Below are positions 61,162-64,000 of a stretch of 64,000 nt of DNA, piece by piece (position 1 is the first letter of the stretch; each line of letters starts with the position of its first letter). The stretch is from Deltaproteobacteria bacterium (GTDB lineage Bacteria > Desulfobacterota_D > UBA1144 > Nemesobacterales > JAJCZQ01): contig JAJCZQ010000028.1 in the NCBI GenBank assembly GCA_029262335.1, positions 1 to 64,000 of the forward strand, given 5' to 3'. The notes beneath the pieces were generated by a model, which was given only the letters and a program-made list of their open reading frames with translations, was not told the origin of the DNA and searched no databases. The position numbers were made by a program, and so were the translations under genes.

Positions 61162-62061
61162 TTATTTAACAAGTAAAAGTTCAATCTTTATCGGCTTATT
61201 GTCATCCTTTACTACTGCAATTGGTTTACCTGTATTTATTTCCTGTACTGTAATTGTAGGAGACAAAGGTTCAATAACCTGCCCTTCGTATACTTCATAC
61301 TGAATACTAATTTTCTTTCCCGGGTCCAGGCCAAATACTTTTGAAGTAAGATTAATCTTGTTGGGTTCAACCCTTTCGACGTCAAATGAATAACCCCAGC
61401 TGTCCAGGTTGAGAAATATTGATTTTGATCTTAGCCTTACAACAAAACTGGATTTTCCATTATTTATATAGTTTGAATTTATCCCTTTAAACTGAAATGC
61501 AATTGACCTGTCCGTTGCAACCAGCACATTTCCATTTATCTTTTCACCATCCGGTTTTTGTATGGAAACCCCTATGCTGTCAATATCAAGAAGTTCACTG
61601 TCTGGAAAATATATTGTACCGTTAACAATACCAATCCTGCTGACAATTGTCCCGGAACTGGTGCCGTTACCGTAAACGAGTATGTCTTGACCCGGAGCAG
61701 ATTTCTTCAAAAGGATATTACCCTTTGTTCCAAGCAGTATTATTTCATTAAAATTAGTAACTGGATTATCAAATACCATCTCTGCCCAGCTGTCACTGAT
61801 CTGGTTAAAATCAAAATAGTGTTTTTTACCCAGACTTTTATCCGCTTTAATTTCCCTTGCCACAACGACCTTCCCGGTAAGTTCTGTATTGACATAAAGC
61901 GTTGAACCTATCCCCTGTATATAAACCTCGTTATAGTTTGGCAGGACTGAGGGGAAGGTAAGACTTAACAAATTAGTGCTTGCTGCATTGGATATTGTGG
62001 GAATAACCAGGCAAATTAGAAGTGAAAGCAAAGCTGTTTTTAATAATTTTTTATTATTCAT
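61162..62061 (-). CDS. Exported protein of unknown function
   Basis: This is a 299-residue protein with a signal peptide (hydrophobic A-L-L-S-L-L-I-C-L-V-I-P, cleavage after S-N-A-A near residue 24). The rest is rich in beta strands and small turns (G-T-K-G-N-I-L-L-K-K, G-N-G-T-S-S-G-T-I-V-S), suggesting a repetitive beta-sandwich or solenoid domain. The C-terminus ends I-K-I-E-L-L-L-V-K. I chose the ATG at 62061; a TTG four codons upstream is possible. It is divergent from rho and lies 84 bp before yebC on the same strand. I recognise no family. Confidence 0.7.
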   Translation of the reverse strand: MNNKKLLKTALLSLLICLVIPTISNAASTNLLSLTFPSVLPNYNEVYIQGIGSTLYVNTELTGKVVVAREIKADKSLGKKHYFDFNQISDSWAEMVFDNPVTNFNEIILLGTKGNILLKKSAPGQDILVYGNGTSSGTIVSRIGIVNGTIYFPDSELLDIDSIGVSIQKPDGEKINGNVLVATDRSIAFQFKGINSNYINNGKSSFVVRLRSKSIFLNLDSWGYSFDVERVEPNKINLTSKVFGLDPGKKISIQYEVYEGQVIEPLSPTITVQEINTGKPIAVVKDDNKPIKIELLLVK

Positions 62062-62117
62062 AGTGAAAAACAATATTACACTAAATTATAAGTTCATAAA
62101 GATTTTTTTTAAATCTC

Positions 62118-62147
62118 TTGACAAAATAAATTGTACAAGTGCATAAT
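62118..62147 (+). promoter_or_regulatory. Predicted sigma-70 promoter for rho
   Basis: A perfect TTGACA (62118-62123) and CATAAT (62142-62147) are separated by 18 bp. Transcription would start near 62154, leaving a leader of about 100 nt before the rho ATG. The motif GTACAA occurs at 62133-62138 and 62152-62157, on both sides of the -10 box. Confidence 0.55.
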
Positions 62148-62253
62148 ATTAGTACAAAAAGCAAAGCTCTCTGAGATAATTCAAAGTAGTTGATCTTTTC
62201 CTAACATTCATTAAACGAATAAATTCCATTTGGTTATATAGGGGTCAGAATTA

Positions 62254-63618
62254 ATGCCTAAAGCTACAAAACTTCACGCGAAAACCGCGAAAACCGATGA
62301 TGTTGATAAAATATCTTCCACAAGTGATGTTGCCACTAAGAGTGACACTAAAAAAACTACCACTCTTTTAAACCTTAACGAACTAAGAGAAAACAAAAGT
62401 TCCGAATTAATAAAGATGGCCCGTGAGGTCGGTGTTGAAGAAACATCCAGGATGACCAAGCAGGACGTTATATATGCACTTCTGAAAGCCCAGAGTACCA
62501 AAGAAGGCGGTATAATATATGCTGAGGGTGTGCTGGAAATACTTTCTGAGGGATATGGTTTTTTAAGATCTCCCAAATACAGCTACCTACCCGGTCCCGA
62601 TGATATATATGTATCAAAATCCCAGATCCGTTCATTTAATTTAAAAACCGGTGACACTGTGGGCGGCCAGGTCAGGCTTCCAAGAGATGGTGAAAAGAAC
62701 CTTGCCCTGCTAAAGATTGAATCAGTTAACCATGAATCCCCCGAAGTATGCAGGGACCGTATTCCTTTTGGAGAACTTGTTCCTCTGCATCCGGAAGAAA
62801 AGCTCGTACTAGAATATGAGTCAGGGGAATTCAGCACCCGTGTAATTGATCTTTTTATCCCTATTGGGAAAGGCCAGAGGGCACTTATCGTTGCTCCGCC
62901 AAGGACAGGTAAAACAATATTCCTTCAAAGAATTGCAAATGCGATAACGGAAAACAACCCTGAAGTTAAGCTTATAGTGCTTCTGATAGATGAAAGGCCC
63001 GAAGAAGTTACGGATATGGAAAGGTCTGTAAATGGAGAAGTTGTAAGTTCAACTTTTGACGAACCCGCACTCAGGCACATTCAGGTTTCAGATATGGTAA
63101 TAGAAAAAGCCAAAAGATATGTGGAACACGGACAGGATGTAGTTATTCTCCTGGATAGTCTTACAAGGCTTGCCAGGGCCAGTAACACGGTAACCCCTGC
63201 AAGCGGAAGGGTACTTTCAGGTGGTATGGAAGCAAATGCCCTGCAGAGGCCTAAAAGGTTTTTTGGTGCTGCAAGAAACACCGAAGAAGGCGGCAGCCTT
63301 ACAATAATTGCAACTGCCCTGATCGATACAGGCAGCAGAATGGACGAAGTTATTTTTGAAGAGTTTAAAGGTACAGGAAACATGGAGCTTTATCTTGACA
63401 GAAGGCTTGCAGAAAGAAGGGTGTTCCCTGCAATTGATTTACAAAGGTCTGGTACAAGAAAAGAAGAGATGCTCCTTACGGAAGAAGAACTCAACAGGGT
63501 ATACCTGCTTAGAAAGATTCTCAATCCGATGAATACAACCGAAGCCATGGAATTCCTGCTGGATAAGATGAGAGGCACTAAGTCTAATAAAGAGTTTCTG
63601 AAGTTAATGAATCATTAG
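62254..63618 (+). CDS. rho: Transcription termination factor Rho
   Basis: Rho is the hexameric RNA helicase that ends transcription of untranslated RNA. The 454-residue protein has an extra Lys/Thr/Ser-rich N-terminus of about 38 residues. The Rho N-terminal helical domain (L-N-L-N-E-L-R-E-N) and a cold-shock-type RNA-binding domain ([17 protein letters not shown]) follow. The ATPase core has A-P-P-R-T-G-K-T near residue 216, [12 protein letters not shown] and [18 protein letters not shown] is kept. GGGG precedes the ATG. Confidence 0.99.
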   Translation: MPKATKLHAKTAKTDDVDKISSTSDVATKSDTKKTTTLLNLNELRENKSSELIKMAREVGVEETSRMTKQDVIYALLKAQSTKEGGIIYAEGVLEILSEGYGFLRSPKYSYLPGPDDIYVSKSQIRSFNLKTGDTVGGQVRLPRDGEKNLALLKIESVNHESPEVCRDRIPFGELVPLHPEEKLVLEYESGEFSTRVIDLFIPIGKGQRALIVAPPRTGKTIFLQRIANAITENNPEVKLIVLLIDERPEEVTDMERSVNGEVVSSTFDEPALRHIQVSDMVIEKAKRYVEHGQDVVILLDSLTRLARASNTVTPASGRVLSGGMEANALQRPKRFFGAARNTEEGGSLTIIATALIDTGSRMDEVIFEEFKGTGNMELYLDRRLAERRVFPAIDLQRSGTRKEEMLLTEEELNRVYLLRKILNPMNTTEAMEFLLDKMRGTKSNKEFLKLMNH

Positions 63619-63625
63619 AGGTATT

Positions 63626-63934
63626 TTATACTTTTACAAGTATATCGTCACCTTCGACTTTCAGTTCAAACACCTCAATAGGATCTGTTGCCGGAAGGCA
63701 TTTCGCCTCACCTGTTTTTATATCAAATTCCGCCCCGTGATAAGTGCATACAATATTATCCCCTTCTATATCTCCGTCTGAAAGTGTGAATGTCTGGTGG
63801 CTGCATTCATCTCTGAACGCATAGTAGTTGTTGTTGATATTACAGATGGCAATCCCTATGCCGTCGACATAAAAGGGGACAACTTCGCCGTCTATTATTT
63901 CCGAGGTTTTTGCTACTTTTTGAAACACTGCCAT
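63626..63934 (-). CDS. Rieske-type [2Fe-2S] ferredoxin
   Basis: This is a 102-residue soluble electron carrier. The Rieske ligands are Cys44 and His46 (E-C-S-H) and Cys63 and His66 (C-T-Y-H-G), with normal spacing. The chain matches small non-haem dioxygenase-type ferredoxins or NirD-like proteins. Such genes sometimes follow suf-type operons; here it lies 6 bp after the stop codon of an upstream gene that is cut by the window end. It converges on rho with 7 bp between stop codons. Confidence 0.95.
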   Translation of the reverse strand: MAVFQKVAKTSEIIDGEVVPFYVDGIGIAICNINNNYYAFRDECSHQTFTLSDGDIEGDNIVCTYHGAEFDIKTGEAKCLPATDPIEVFELKVEGDDILVKV

Positions 63935-63940
63935 GTGATA

Positions 63941-64000
63941 TTATCCTTCTTTTCTGCTTAGAAACCAGTCGTCGGCTAACTTCTCAAGGTAATTCCTTAA
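63941..64000 (-). CDS. C-terminal end of an unidentified gene (cut by window)
   Basis: The minus strand is open from the window edge to a TAA at 63941-63943. It encodes a last stretch that includes L-A-D-D-W-F-L-S-R-K-E-G. It lies 6 bp before the Rieske ferredoxin start and is on the same strand, so the two are likely co-transcribed. Nineteen residues are too few to name a family. Confidence 0.5.
   Translation of the reverse strand, partial: LRNYLEKLADDWFLSRKEG

Noticed and set aside
1-64000. CRISPR arrays, tRNA/rRNA genes, prophage or transposase genes
   Set aside because: I looked for regularly spaced repeats, tRNA-like cloverleaf ends and recombinase motifs in gaps and genes and saw none; nearly all DNA is explained by conserved single-copy genes.

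Overview
This 64 kb window is an A+T-rich, densely packed chromosomal segment of a bacterium with a Gram-negative envelope. The evidence for that envelope is a TolQ/TolR/TonB-TolA set, an RND pump with its periplasmic adaptor, SPOR proteins and a DacB-type PBP. Almost everything is core or housekeeping. Lineage is uncertain. A CofE homologue and an LLM-type oxidoreductase hint at coenzyme F420. A TrmD-Tm1570-like fusion and the glcD/glcE/glcF order are compatible with Deltaproteobacteria-like or Deferribacteres-like candidate phyla. This is inference, not a classification. I saw no tRNA, rRNA, CRISPR array, prophage or transposase gene.

Layout. 1-1.7 kb: end of a PilZ gene, an exported orphan and an Hsp20. 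1.7-4.9 kb: a TPP enzyme and a small Cys-containing exported protein, bracketed by two inverted copies of a non-coding, MITE-like repeat. 4.9-9.8 kb (minus): acetolactate synthase-like, aldehyde dehydrogenase, lepA. 10-14.8 kb: exported MsrB, DUF2207, LemA, DUF1015, Sua5-type protein. 14.9-19.7 kb: glycolate-oxidase-like operon (glcD, glcE-like, DUF3891, glcF). 19.8-24.5 kb: HU and an RND efflux pair. 24.6-26.9 kb (minus): DUF6573-like protein, cysteine desulfurase, a 51-residue DUF5993 protein and a DsbB variant. 27-31.6 kb: cofE, UbiA-type transferase, GDPD, second cysteine desulfurase, argC. 31.7-36.1 kb: gap-pgk-class I aldolase and the LLM oxidoreductase. 36.2-40.4 kb: acylphosphatase, MBL hydrolase, FtsB-like, GAF-GGDEF, ksgA. 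40.4-45.1 kb: dacB, polA, methyltransferase. 45.3-49.4 kb: ffh-rpsP-khpA-rimM-trmD(fusion)-rplS. 49.4-57.5 kb (minus): one long run tolQ-tolR-tonB/tolA-histidine phosphatase-argS-two SPOR proteins-CDP-alcohol transferase. 57.7-62.1 kb: two exported orphans and yebC-ruvC-ruvA-ruvB. 62.2-64 kb: rho, a Rieske ferredoxin and the end of an unknown gene.

Working together, these genes cover glycolate or 2-hydroxyacid oxidation, lower glycolysis, pyruvate-type TPP chemistry, translation and SRP targeting, envelope energisation, thiol and sulfur handling, and Holliday-junction processing. Convergent gene pairs are extremely tight: eight of twelve junctions have at most 8 bp between stop codons, or overlap.

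Nothing here is clearly a new defence or mobile system. The best leads for follow-up are: (1) the inverted MITE-like repeats around the TPP-enzyme module; (2) a perfect 13+13 bp palindrome covering the predicted -10 box of the yebC-ruvCAB promoter; (3) the desulfurase-DUF5993-DsbB cluster, whose DsbB carries its second cysteine group on a C-terminal tail; (4) the TrmD fusion; and (5) an exported MsrB lacking half of the usual zinc cysteines.
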